Part shown: positions 1 through 15,000 of the stretch, piece after piece
Layout of the letters: every line of letters begins with the position of its first letter
How positions within the stretch are numbered: position 1 is the stretch's first letter
From: Azadirachta indica
Taxonomy: Eukaryota > Streptophyta > Magnoliopsida > Sapindales > Meliaceae
Reading direction: 5' to 3'
NCBI GenBank assembly: GCA_022749755.1
Contig: CM040449.1
Coordinates: 6,343,157 to 6,407,156, forward strand
DNA: 64,000 nucleotides
Notes under the pieces: generated by a model
What the model was told of the DNA's origin: nothing
What the model saw: only the letters and a program-made list of their open reading frames with translations
The model's database searches: none
Made by a program: the position numbers and the translations under genes

Positions 1-3000
1 CATACCTGCTTACTCACAAGTTTGGACAGTATTTCCATAACAAAATCAACCTGAAAGCAAGCATGAAAATAATAGATTACTAATCAATCATTCTCCATAG
101 CGTTATACTACTTCAATTATAACTAACAGCTGATAGATATCATTTGCAAACCACAGAAATTCGTGCAAATTTATCTCTAGAAATAAGTGATAGGCATGCT
201 ATACATAAACCCTATTGTCCGAGGCTTTTGATATAGTGAATTATATTAAGGCCCAACTGACCCAGCATAAACGTAAGGAAAGAATAAGAAAAATAACAGG
301 TAATTACCAAGATCCTCAACATCAACTTTTAACCATTATATGTATAATTTTCTTAATACCTATGATAAGAAGATGGCATTTCTTAATGAATATAATACTG
401 AATTTCCACATTTTTCCTTAAATCTTTTGGCATCTTTAATGAAGGGTTCATAAATAAACTGTCACACAGGTTTCTTCTTTTTTCTTTTTTTTGGGACAAA
501 CTGAAAGAGTTGATAAAGGTATGAGCTGCAACGTATCAGGTAACAGCTTTTATATGTAATCTACATTCAATTTCAATTTTGAAAAGAGACAAGAAGCAGC
601 AGGAAAAGAATATAGTTTACCAGAGTAGGAAAAGCATCAATTGCTTGAATTACTGTTCTCATAAAGAGTAGAGGGAGAGGAGTTTGATCAACCTGAAATG
701 GAGAAACAATAACTATATATAGAACTACAACCATCCACCACATATTATTGATGAACTTCACATACCATTTGGTTCAATGCCTTTGCCAAAACCTGCTGCG
801 TGAAAACTGTGCGCTGCTCAAAACAAGCTGAGCAAGCATCTGTTATCTGAAAAATGAACCAGAAACTTGTTAACACTCAAACCAGAACTGTGCAATACAA
901 ATTAAGGGAGTTAACCATCATTCTGTAAAACTTAAGCTCACAGGAAAAGATCCAGTTATGATATTTACTGTAAAACATCACTAATGTGCAAAGGCTGAAT
1001 ATGTGGGGGCATGATAGAATTTAAATATTATTGGTAGAATCTTCTATAAAAGCTAAAACTTATCATACTAGACATGCATGGCACTAGCAAATGTGTAAAC
1101 AATTGCATCATGCAGCTGAAATCACATGTATCATTAGCAAGATCTCAATAGCAAAGGTTGCAAAGCCTAAGTAGTAATATTCCTTCCTTGGAAACAGAAG
1201 AATTTACTAAAATGAAAGGGGGAAAGATCCAATTTTAAAACCCATCTACCATCAACAAAAAACAAAACAATAATATCTGCCCAAACACTCTAGCCATCCA
1301 CAAATTTTTAAAAATGAAAAAAACCCCAACAAGATAATCTTGCTATATTTGTTTATTTTATAATCTAAAAATCCGAAAACCCGCTTAACAAACTCAATTT
1401 TGAAACTGGCCCTGCAACTACACTCTTAACAATTTTTATAAGCAATGAACTTGAGGTTTCTTTTGCCACATAGGCAGCCCAGAAGAATCAAACACCAGAC
1501 CTTGTGAGAGCAAACCATGGGCCTGACAACTTCACTAACTCCTCAAGGTTATATTGTGGCTTCATTGAGTTGCATAATCTAAGCTCCAGGAGATCTACAC
1601 AAGAATACACAGCCCATCATCTGGGACTTAGCTAACAGTTCTGATAGGCAGATATCAGTTATACCTAAAACCAACCTGAATAATGGCCCAGCCAATGAAA
1701 GGATTTAAAGATAACATTATTTGATGTAGGTTGAAGTGCAAATATGCATCTCTTGATATAGATGAATAGAGAATGAACCATGTATCAATCCAAATAATAA
1801 AAATTGATAAGTTGATGACTACCGCAAGCTGTTTCCAGCATATTACACCCATATTTTCTGTTGTTAAATATACTCGGTAGTGTTTTTAATAACAAAAATT
1901 GCAAAGGCAAACACGATTATATTTAACCAGACTCGAACAACCTAAAGTAACACCCACCTAGCCTGGGTTTGGCTTGAGCATCCGTAGCTGAAGTCAGATT
2001 GGTTTAGTATTGGACAACTTGCTCAACCCTAGAATAGCACTATATTATTCTGCCAAGCCCAACCTCCCCAAAATGCGTTTGACACATGCAGATTTTCTAA
2101 ATTATTAATTAGGACAAGCTTTCTTGAGCACGCATCATATTACTACAACCATTCCCACAAATGATGGTGGAACTTAAGGTGGAAAAGCACAGAGAGTAAG
2201 CATTAATTGACATTGCAGTTCAGAGATCATTGAACCAAGGTTAAACTAAGACATCTTTGAAAAGCAAAATAGACAGTCAGAATGATAGAAGACATGCCTT
2301 TTTGAGTGCCAGGCCATCTCTCTCAGGAACAATGTTGTGTATGGCCACCAACACTTCTACAGGTGTTAAAGCTGGACCTGTATGAGCTGACCCCTGCCAT
2401 TAACAGTTATGAACTCTAACCAATTATTTTTTATTCCAATCCAATGGAGAAACACAGCATTATAGATCATTATTTATTTTCAAAGGAACCTTCAATGTTG
2501 ACCAATGTTCAAATCTTGCACTTTCACTAATAAAGTAATTCCACTGTACAAAGCCGGCATTGAACTCCAGCTTTTGCAAAGACAACGGTAAACTATCATT
2601 GCCATTATGACATGGATGACCAAGAAAATGGCAATCTATCAATGGCAACATACATGTTAGTCTACAAGAGAATTCAAAATCAAGTTGTCCCTGCTTCTGC
2701 CAGATGTCATAACAGTTCCCATCAAAATTCATTTGCCTACCTATAAAATGACTGAAATTCTATATTCAGTTCAAATCACATTCAATCAACAGTTTAACTT
2801 CCAACAGCATCAACGGACCTCTATGATTCATATTTTATAACAGTTGAATAGCATAGAAATGTGATAGCCACATACAGCAATTACAGAAAACAGTGTGTCA
2901 CTCAATGTCCAACATTTGTAGGAGTCTAAATAACCCAAAAGAGCAAAGTTAGGCATCCCAAATTTGGATGCGTTTGTATCATGTGTCACTAAAGGGTAAA

Positions 3001-6000
3001 CCACAAAGATGAAATGGAATAGAGCATAATTACACTGTCCATAAAGAGAATTCATTTCTACCTGTAGTATGTGGGCAAGCGCTGTCTGGAACTTTTCTAG
3101 TGGAAGGTCAACAAGGCGAGGAAATATAGGTAAAACCTGCAATCATGAAATGATAAATTTAGCAATACAAATTTCATATGAAGTAACAGCAAAACTTCAA
3201 TAATGCTGTTTATGGAATTAACAAGAAAATTATCAGCCTTGGAAGCCTTTCTATAGAAGAGTTTTGATGAAGCAACATAAAGTAGAAATTTTCCCCCAGT
3301 TATAGGAGTATTTATTTCACTTTTTTCCAGTTTATAATTGTACTATACACAATTGAGATTTTCTTTATTAGTCAAATTCAGGTTGATGCCAGCCTTAAAT
3401 TTTCAATGCAACTCAACTTCCTCAGTTTTTATATGCTTCAAATTTCCTTTAAACAATAATCAAGTAATCAAGTTGGGAAACAACATCATGCAAACTAAAA
3501 TGATACATCTTCTCTCATGCAAAATTTCCAGATGGTATATAAGATAAGACTCTTTTGCTGCCTATCAAATCTATGAAATAGTTAGTAAAACATCACAAAA
3601 CATGATTTACCATGACTAGGCAGCCCATCAGATCAAGACTATAGTCATTGCAATTATCTATTTATTTTCCATATAATCTGTTGTAGTAATTTTAGCAAGT
3701 TCATGCCAAAATCACCATTTAATTTGGGTGCTCAAACAAACAGAATCAGAGAACCATGGGACAGATAATTGTACAAAAATGGTTGTTCATGTACATATTT
3801 AAATTTAGAGATTAATTTCAAGGTATAAACACTGATGCAAGAACAAAAATACAAAGAACATTAAATAGTAATGCACGGCATATTGTCAGTGATCCCGAAT
3901 TTCTGAACATATTCAAATTCCTTGCTCAAACTAATCCTTATTAGCAACATCATGCCTTGGTGTTGTATATCTTAATAGGCAATATGTGGATACAATCATA
4001 CAAGTAATGTCAAAGAAATTAGAGAGAGAAATTTAGACTTTAAACCTCATTCTTGGAAAGTGAAGAAAGCATTGGTATAAGAATGGTAGCATCCTGCAAA
4101 AGAAATAATAGTCTACATAAGACCTGTGACAATCATGGTTTAATTACAGGCAAGATGCAAGAAACATTATGCTTCAGGTAAGTGGAAGACCTTTAACTTC
4201 GTTTCATATAAATGTTTAACAGTGGCTATTAGATCAGCAGAAGGTGTGGTTTCTTGAGTCAATATTTGCAGCACCTAACCAGAAAAGGAAACAACTATCA
4301 GTATCAAGGAAAGAGAGTTTAAAAGATAAAAAGATTAGAAAGGAAAAAGGGGAAACACAACTTACCAGAGTTAAAAGATTTTCACTTCCTTGTGGTGGGT
4401 CAGATATTATATGCAGTAATTCAGAACAAGATGAACCTAAGGCCCTTATAAGAACTGGGATATGCCGATGAAAAGCCTGCATAAAGGTATGGAATTAAAG
4501 GTGGGCAAATTCTCTTTCACCAAAAAAAGGATAAAAAATAAGATAAAAGGTTATGCTTGTTCAAAATAAAAACACCTTAAAAGCAGGGCCTAGTTTCGAT
4601 ATAAGAGAGAAGATTTTATTTACATGAGAAACATATGTCCACAAGCACCCACCTGGAATTCTCTATTATTTACCCTCTATACAACTCCATGCTTTCAACA
4701 TACACATATCATGTGTTTACATTTTCCACACAAACAACAGTCACCAATTCTCCTATTACCGAAAAGAAAAGAAAAAGGAAATCCTCCAAGGAGCATGAAA
4801 TTCAAATACCTGTGGATCCAATTCAGCCTGACCTGAATCCAGGACTAAGTGTGAACTCAATTACATGTGATCTTATAAGATGCCAGACCCTAACTGATAT
4901 GGGTTGAGGATTGTTTGACTGTGCCCTCTGTTTAGAACAACCCATTTTTCAAGTTTATCTTCATTAACTAGAATGAACGGAAGTAGATGAAGAAAAGTTT
5001 TTATTAAAGGAAGAAGAATCAACCTTCATATCACCTAGGCAAACCATGTCTGACATCACATCAAGAGTACTGTTATGACTGCTGGACAAGCATATTAAGG
5101 GCAGAAAGTGCCCACACTGGATGACATGTGATACTGGACTCTGTTCTATACTCCACATAGCCTAGGGTAGTACTTATATCTTAACATTTCAAAATTGGAA
5201 AACTGGCCCCGATAGCCTAACTGAAATTGTTATTGATACTGCAAAATGATTTTTTTTTTTTTTTGAAAAAAAGGTTTTGAATGGGAGTGAGAAATCTCAC
5301 CCACAAAACACCAACCCCTTACCCCCTATCCTTACTCGAATTCAGGACAGTCTGAGAACGTCAAGCGTGCCCCAGACCACCTGATTTATGCCCAGAGGGC
5401 ATTGATACTGCAACGATTAATATAATATGGCAACAAATAAAACATACCTGCTTAACAGACTTTGGAGCTTTCACATAATGATCAAAAATAAGTTGAAGAA
5501 GAAAAGGTTTCTGGAATCAAAGAAAAGCTGAATCAGAGTTGCCCAAAAAAACAAAAGAGAAATTACAGAATCTGAAAATTTACTGGTAAAGAGAAACTAT
5601 AGACAAACCTTTGTACATAAAGCAAAAAACAAAGAAATCAGACGTTGAGCTTCAGGAAACGATACAGTTGAAACAGTATGAGCAACTGACGGTGCATCCT
5701 TCACAGAGTCCATTTCAGAGTTTCCAGACTCTGAAACTTGGGACCCACTAATTGATGTTCCCAGGCTTCCAAGCTGCAGTATTTTTCAGGAAAAAAATAA
5801 AGTGGAAATAAGCCGACAAATCAAAAGCACTGTACAATTTCCTTGAAAGGAGAAAACCTAAGCGGGCAAAAGTTTATTTCTCTTTCTTCTCCCTCATTTT
5901 ATTTTGAGTTGTCCTGAATTACATTTTCCAGTACTAAGATATTGGAGAAACTGCAGGTGCATTTATAGTTTCCTTGTCGTGCTCTCATGAAGGTGTTTTT

Positions 6001-9000
6001 GACATATCCTTAAGTCTTCCTAGGCACTCAAAAAGATCAGGTCCATATGATAAAGCATAGAGGTGCGAAATCTTATTGCGCTGCCAGACTTTTCAGCAAT
6101 AGGAGAATAGAATAATCAAAAGAATTAATCACACGCTCCACTGCCCAACCACCAAAGATGCTTATGCAACAGGGACACCACAGATTCCTCACCATTTGGG
6201 ATTCTAATCGATTAGCATAAAGTAACCACTTGACCTAAAAGCTATTCTTCTGTGAACTATGACAAAATTCTACAAGGAACTCTATACAATACAACGAACA
6301 GAACAAAATGGGGCCAGAAAGGTAACAAAACTGTCAACCAGCACCCAAAGTAGAAAAGAAAAAAATTTACCGTTAATTTTTAGTTTTTATTTTAAACTTT
6401 TGGCATACCACAGGAACAAAGTAAAAGAGAAAACATGAAAGGGAAAAAAGACTGAAATAGAAACAAGTTTTCACACCTCCCCCTCAGCTCTGAGATCAGT
6501 GGATTCAGACTTTGCATTCTCTGCATTTGAAGAATGCTGGTCCACAGCAGACAGCATCATATTTGTTGCATATTGTTCAATATTTTCTGTTACGTAGCTT
6601 AACTGATACAGTTTGTTTGACACCTGTCCAGTACAAAAAAACAAAAAAAGTTTGATACACAGATCGAACATAAAACTAAAAGACAGTCAATCCAGGTAGA
6701 AATTAAATAGTCTTATTTCCCCTTCCCCAGATGATGAGCAGTACCAGCCGGATAGCTTTTGCTCGAATTTCATCTTGTGAATGAACAGCACACTGCAAAC
6801 AGCAGACAAATACAAAAGCAATAAATAAATCATATGAAAACAATTTTCACACAGACCAACTGCAAGCTATGAGATTCTCATGGGTTACCTTCAAAGCTAT
6901 ATCCAAGCAGGCTTGCCGGTTATTTGGACGACCCAAAATCAAACTCCACACTGCACCAAGGCCCTGAGTGACACGCTCACCATCACAAACTGCTTTCCCA
7001 TGGAGATCAAGAACAGCAGAATGGCAGAGACCATATAACAATTTCAAGACAGAGTCGGGCAACACTGGTACTTCACCAAGAAGCCTACTAAAAGACTTGT
7101 CTGAAGCCGGAAAAGTTTCCAGCAAAGATTTTGCCTACAATGAAAGATATAGATAATTCCAATTCTCAAGGAACCAAAATAAGATCGAGTGAGCTGAATC
7201 TGTGCCTACCACTGCCAGGAGGAATTTTTCATACACAACAGCAGCATATGAAGAATTCTGATTGGTATCTGAAATCATGAGAGAATGCAGATAGTAGAGA
7301 ATATGCAGTACAAGTTCATGTCCCTGACACAAAATATAGAAAAGTAATTTACAAAATGAAATACAAAGGTTAATATCAAGACAAAAGGAAAACCACAAAA
7401 TCAACAAAGTCCAGCCCACTACATAAATTCATGGTCTCCGGTCAACTTGAATGGGTCTTGACTCCATGGGCTTACTTCTCATCCAACCTAGGGAAACTAT
7501 GTATAAATACTACATTGGCCACAACAATGGTTGATCAATATGAGAATAGCAAACCACAACTCAATAACAAAAAAGAAAAGAATCATGCAGAAGAAAATGA
7601 GTCAAAAGAGATAAGGTCCCCATGATGTAGACCAAAGATTGTACATATGGAGTTGGGCAACAGCGAAGTTAAAGGCATGACGTTCTGATAGTTAGAGAGA
7701 ACCACCACAAAGGGACAACTATTCATAGGACCCACGTTTGAAAACATGGTTAATACAACATGCTGATTTTGATTAAAAAAAAAAAAAGAAATATATGGTA
7801 TTAAGTTTTCTCAGTCATCGAATTTTGGCACAGCAACTTTCACCGAGTTAAATAGTATGCTGATTTTAGGTTACAATTTATCGTGAAGCGAATACCTTTT
7901 GCTCTCGGTAATTTACAAGAACATGTTTTTGCATCATCACGACAATGTCATCATCTGCATCAATCTGAAAAAAGAAATATATAATCAACACTAATCCAAT
8001 TTCGTGAAATGTTGATTTACACAGACAAATGTTAAGAACAAACCAATGAACAATAGTACATATTACTAAGGTCCAATGTCATTTGAATGATCGAATGAAA
8101 TGTTTACGGCATGCCAGAGAACATGTCTGTAGAGCATTTTACCGTTGACAGTAACAAAGGTAAAAACAACAATTATGCTGAAGACATTCATCTTCCTTGC
8201 CTGAGCAATCAATCGAGCAAGCAATCCCATGCGTGTCTGGCTAGAGTCTGTCCCTTGAAGATGTTTGTAAGATTCAATAATCTGTTCAACAGCCAATCTC
8301 CTTACACTTTTCTGCTGTTCTTCAGTCAGTTCGACATACAGTGGAAGAGGAGGTAAATCTTTGATGGTCTCCTCAGATGTAGTTGCATTTGAAACAGCTG
8401 GAGAATGTTGATCAGACTCTATGAAAGATGATCCATCATTTCCATATACTTCAACATCAGATGACTCAAAGGCAGCAGGATCCTCGTCAACAGCATGACG
8501 AGAAGAAATCATATGATCTGAAGAAGCACCATCCTCTGGAATGGAGACAATTTCTTCATATTTAAGAGGTCCATACTCATGATTTGGTTGATTAATTTTA
8601 GATACCAGTGGGCCTTCTAAAGTCTTGTCATCACTTTTAGTGCTGGTCATCACAGGTGCTGGAAGGTTTTCAACAGTTGTCACTACAGCGAGAGAAGCAG
8701 GCTTACTTACAGAAACAGAATCATCAAACTCAGGTTGCACAAGACCAGCATCTTTTGCAGTAGGCATGGATGGCGCTCCAACAGGTGTTGCTGCACGCCG
8801 TGGATCCAGACGACGGGGATCCTGAATAAGCCACCAGCAACTTATTTTAAGAAAAAATAATTTAAACAGTCAAGAATTAAAAACATATGTATAGCTGAAA
8901 GCAACAGTAAGTGAATATAGAGAAGTACAAACCCTTCTAGTATCTCGTTTAGAATCAGTAGCAGAAGTATTGACAGTAGCTGTATCAGACAGAGATGAAC

Positions 9001-12000
9001 TAAATGCAGTAGCTGAAGGGGGTAGTTGTGTTAGTGCACTGAGAGCTGGAGACTGCACATTGTATATTTGAGATGGCAGACTGACACCCTGAGCTGGACT
9101 AGTTAGAGAGCCACTTTGTCGAGTTACTGGCAAGTTCCCAAGCCTTGTCAAAGGAGGGGGTGTTTTAGGCAAGTGCCTCATATTAGCTACGACAATATCG
9201 GCCAGCAGATCAGGATGAATATTTGAAATAAGTAACTCAAGTGATTCAGCACCCCTTTCTCCTTCAGCAAGCAAAGCACCAATCATAGCAATCATTTGCT
9301 CCGCAGGAGTCAAATCTCTATCTAAAAGAGGAACAATAGGAGACACTCCATTAACAGAAACAGAATCCTGCCTGGAATCATTTATTTGAACAGATGGAGC
9401 CGAATGGTTAAAGGGACCATATCGAGGACGCTTGGAAACTGCATCCAGAACATTATTTGACTCTTCATTATCCTGAGTTATAGACCTTTTTCTAGAGAGA
9501 TCTCCAGAAACAGGCATCTGGCTTGATGGCTGGTCATCCTGATAATGTAAAAATAATTCAACATGAAGCAGTGAAAACTTGAAACATTTCGAGGACTAGG
9601 GTCTAGTGAGTAAAGAAAAAGGTACGATTACCCTGCCCGGCCGATTTTCTCGTGCACGCTCTGAATTTCTAATCATTTTATCAACTTGCCGGACAACTTG
9701 ATCTGCAGCATCCCCAGCATTCATTGCTCTCAGAGCTTTAAGCAATCTATCTCTTGACTGCGAATGAAAGATAAAGGGAAAAACATCAGGCACAAGGCTC
9801 GCTGAACAGCTAAAGGACTTTTATACTTTATTTTTAAACATTAACAGTACAATGGGTTAAGTTTCCATTTTGGGTCTGGTTAGTGAGCAATTTTACACCA
9901 AGAGCCTACAGATGTAACCTAATATTAGCCATTTGACCTTTGGGGCTTCTTTCAGCAAAAAGAAATGATCATATGTGCTAACATGAAAAACAAAGGAGGG
10001 GAACAGGGACCTGCTATGGAAGAGCAAAAGCTGATGCAAAGATAAGGTAAGATACAACATAGAACTTTAGCATAAGATTTCAGGACCGATAATCTAGAAT
10101 TTTTTGCTCATGCAGAATTCTCATATATAACAAAACCCATCTGTTGAATCGATCCAAATGGGTCCATAGAAAAAGCCTGAAGATTTTCATTTGAGAAAAA
10201 TACGACCTAAAATATGCCAACTTAGATTGCATGTAATAATAACGATAGATGCATAAAATGAAGAAATCAATACTAGGAGCTTCTGTGACTTCTCAACTTG
10301 TTTGACAATCTTTCTGAGCTTATTTCAGTGGAAAAAAAAGAGATTTCTGGAAGCCAAACATATGAACCCGAATTATACAAAGAGATTTCAAAGAAAATGA
10401 AATGTCTAATGCCAAAATCTTTACCTCCATGATTGTTGGACAAGTACACCTTAGGAATCCCAAAAAGGCAGTCCTCAAGGAATACTGAACACTGGCAACA
10501 TGGCATCCCTTCACTGTTTCAAAATTCGGATTGAAATCAAGCAGTGCAGAAAAAATGGTATTATAGTGGAGCGGCCTCTTCTTTGCTATAGCTGCAAGAC
10601 TACCAAATAAATAAGCACCTTGTTAGATATGAAAAAACAAAAATAACAGTAAGTTATGATTGGAAGAGTCATGAAATTAAACTGTAGCAGACAATTGAAA
10701 GTTAAGAATGAAATGACAACAACACACTAAGAAATAATAGGTAAATGAAAGAGGAACCAGATTGATCCAAAATTCAAGCTTAAAAGGTAACAATGAAGGA
10801 ACATAGGCCAAAGCTGAAAATACACCAGTGTAAATATTTAAAGAATGCAGAAACTAAATAGATAAATATGATATCTATCAATCAAAGGCTAAGCTCACTC
10901 ATACTCTGTGCCTTTCAACTAATTTCACCTAATAACATTCGGACTGTCTCTTCATTGCAAAGCTCCAAGAACTCATTAATGGTATGCAGTGGAATATTAT
11001 CCTTGCTTCCAATTTAAAGCTACAAGCTTATCATCTTCAAAATAATACAAACAACAAGCAATGCTACATGGACACCGGAAGCTCAGAAAGATATTACTGG
11101 GCATGCCACTAAAATAGTAACAAGGAATAATTTTATTGCCAAATTATTCTTGTATCATAGCTGAACAGAGAGGACACCTAAAGCCCTCCTGATAAAGAAC
11201 TAGAAAGTCAAATCACTTTAGACATATTGTTCTAACCAGATTTCACTGCACCAATCCTAGATCAAGGTCACCTAGACAATAGAAGTACGCACTTATCTCA
11301 TTGCATATAACTATAATCAAGACCGAACAGGAATAGTAATACATCCAAGGTGCATCCCTAGCATACTGCAGCAAATAGAGGGTATTCAGAACATAAAAGT
11401 TTTGCATCATACTGTAATGAACACCACTCATCATAAGGCAACACCAACAAAGGCACCACATCAATACCTCCAGCAACCCAAAGCTCTGAAAATATAAACA
11501 CCTCACTTTACTTCCTCATATTTAACTGACATTGGTAATCTTTACCCTCATTCCCAACATAAATTATTTCCAAAATGACAATGCCAATATTTGTAATTCT
11601 AATCACAGTAGAGGCTTTAGTAACTCAGCAGTTTTGCTTATTCCTTTTCTATATATTTTTCCACCTATGATATAACTTCTAATGAGCCACAAAATTGCCA
11701 AATACATAAAAGATTTTAATGAACTTCACAAACAAGCAAACAAGACGTCATACATATGTACAAGAACAAGATGGTGCATATCCCCTATGTCTTATGAGTG
11801 ATTCTTCTCCATACACTCAACTCTTTATGTCTGTCACGGAGACCAACAAAGAAAGTTCACTTTTAGAGACAAACATAATGCAAAAATTATTCTGTTTGTT
11901 CTATAAATACATTAATCTATCAAGCAGCTCAACTCCATCCACCTACAGTAAAAATTCATAACCAAAAAACCAGATACACCTTTAATTTGAATCGCTACCC

Positions 12001-15000
12001 ACATTTTTTTATCCAACATTTATCCTAACATTAATGGGAAAGAACTTCTTAAAGTAAGAATGCATGTAAAGCTGAGTACATTTTGTCTTATAATTCTATG
12101 CTTCCCCGTAAAAAGTGTTGGAGAAAAAAACAAAAATTAATAGCAGTTTGACTAAATGTACATGCCACAAGACAGACTGTTTCTCGTTTCTCATTTCAAC
12201 ATGCATTTTCTCGTAGATAGAAATTCTATCTGCTTGAAAACGGTGGAAAAGGATTTTTCAAACTCATCACAAACTAAAGAATGGCTTTACTATGTAATAA
12301 AATCATCAATTTCCAATTAAAATAAGATGAACTCTTGATAAAATTACACTTAAAACATTCTTCTTAGCCTCAATCATTGCTGGTAGAATTTTCTGTGCCA
12401 ACAACATCAATATCTCCAACATATTTCATGACCTAAAGCTGCTACATATTCACAGCACAAACAAAGTAGAATCGCAATTCTCAGAACAAAATAGTACTCT
12501 CGTGTAATTTATGAACTTACTTTCTGGAAATCCATCAGTAGTTTATGTTAAACAGCTCAACATGCAAAAACAATAAAATATGAAAACCAAATGTCAGAAC
12601 CCAGGCACAACAAGAATAATTACATTGCCATCTGTAGAAACAATAGGTCAACATCTTTAGATCATCTATGATAATATATTAAAAAAAATCTGAACAAAAT
12701 CTTTGCTTCATCATTGAACTCAGAACATTCTTCAGAAATGCAAATCCTGTGCAGCAGAATTTTTACATTCACTCAATTTCACAATCTCGTAGTGGTTAAA
12801 TGTACAATATCTCAAGGAGCAGTAGCTTCAGCTACAAACCAAAACAACATAAAAGAATATAGCTTTATCCTGAATATTACTTGTGTCAGTTGCTTATTGC
12901 CAGAAAACTGAAGTCATAACAACTCACAGATAAAATGAAAAGAGGAAAAAATCAAAATAACTATATCAAGGATTTCGCAATGATAAGTTTAATTCAATGG
13001 CAAAAACAGCTATAATAATGATGACAATAGACTATCTTTCGAAAAAAAAAAAAAAAAAAATTAAAGACCTGATATATTCATGATCGCATAACAACTTTAT
13101 TCAAAAAATTCTTTCAGATTAACTTAGCAACTGCTTCTACTCAAATGCAGCAGCAGTAAATGGATTATCACAACTTTTAAGCACTACTGGATGAGCAAAA
13201 ACTTCCACAATCATGTTTAAATTGCTTTACCTGAAATGCTCAAATGCATAAGACTCACAATCATAACTTTATACCAGTTTTCATAGAGTAATTTCCAATG
13301 TTAGTTTATTGCCTTCATTGCATATCAACTGCCTGATACACGGCTAATGACATCATTGTCAACTTATAGCTGTTTATAGATAATGCTTCCTTTCAAGTCA
13401 GAGTTGATGCCTGTGTGGTAGCTTCGTATTTCAGAAGGACCAAATTGATCATGTATAAAGTGAGAACTAAAAGAATAAAAATGCATTTTATTATTTTCAG
13501 ACCTCAGAAGTTTGTGGAGAATATAAGCTTTATACTGTTGATTGTAAAGTCATAATACAAAAAGGAGCAAAAACAAAAAGTATGGAAAATTTGGAACCAA
13601 CATAAATGAAGTAGAGCAGAATTATCAGGGAAATCCCTAGTTAAAAAGAACTTTTAATCATTAGAGGTATTTAATGTGCATTAACTGTTATGATATAATC
13701 AATACATTTTAAAATAGCTCACAGATCATGTAGCTGTACTCACAGACAGCAGAAAACTCAAACATAAGTTAAGTAAATGGTCCAACAGTTTACAAAGCAT
13801 AAACTGTGTTGCTTGACCACCAAGTTTCTCTCAGAATGGGTTGACCAATTGATCCACCGCTTTTAACCATTCTATCACTGGATAATGCTGCTTCTTAGGA
13901 CCCAAAACTGTGAATATTGTTTAGCCCTGTAACTCCCAAAATCTGAACCACCATGCAGCAGTATCCAAGGCCATTAACTCCTCAAAAGAGAGCTGATCAG
14001 CATGCTGCTATGATATCACAAATAAGCAGTTGAACTTGTACTACAACCTGTTTCCAAGCTTCAGAGATCCCTCCAAAATTTTCAAAGATATTAAAACTGA
14101 GGGCAAAATACAGTTTACTCGCGATACATATAAACTTTTAAGGCCACCAATAATCGGAACAAATTTTGATGGAGCAGTAACAACTAAAAGAAGACACAAC
14201 AGCATGAAAAGAAAGCAAACAAATATTCATATGCTAGAATGTAGCTCATGGATTACAATACATAATGTACCTTCCCCTGGGATGAATTTCAAATCCAACA
14301 TCATATATCATGACATATGGAAAAGATAACGAAAGACAATCAAGCTACAACTAGAGATTGCAACCATATTATTGAGGGGACCTGAAAAGGACTGTCATAC
14401 AACAATGCAGATGCCATATCATGATAATTATCATGCTTGGAGTACATATCAATGCACATACAGCATTGGCATCTATCTACTCATAAAGCAGAGCAACCAC
14501 ATAGTGAGCTTTTTAAAATACTCTACACTCTGGTTCATAAAAGTTACTGAACTGCTGAATAATATAAACCATAAAGTAAAAGAGAAAAGACAATAATTTG
14601 TCCCTGTGACAAAATGCACATAACTATTGGTATACATCCATGCCTATCCGTGCAATTTTTTTTCTTTTGGGTGATAAGAAACAGGAAATAATTTCATGAA
14701 TGAAAAGAGAGAAAAGAAAAGGAGAAATGAACCAGCAAGCACTGTAAAGGGCGGTACCTAAATCTATACAAAATATATTTCAAATGTCTGTGTAACCATT
14801 TGTGCACTCGAAAAATCCAGCCCCTTTATTAAAAAGACAACTTGTTAGACCGTGCATCTGCAATGTGAACATCCAAATTCAAGCCCTACATCTGGAAGAA
14901 AAAGATATCCAAAAAAAATAAAAAAACCCTCTCAACTAATGCCTGTTCCCTTTCCAAGGTTAATGAAGGTATCTTTTTATAATAAGGCAAAGTTATCTAC

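Noticed and set aside
4234..4482. 82-codon minus-strand open frame read as one exon
   Set aside because: It runs through an intron; only 4,476-4,366 and 4,274-4,191 are symplekin exons, separated by a GT-AG intron.
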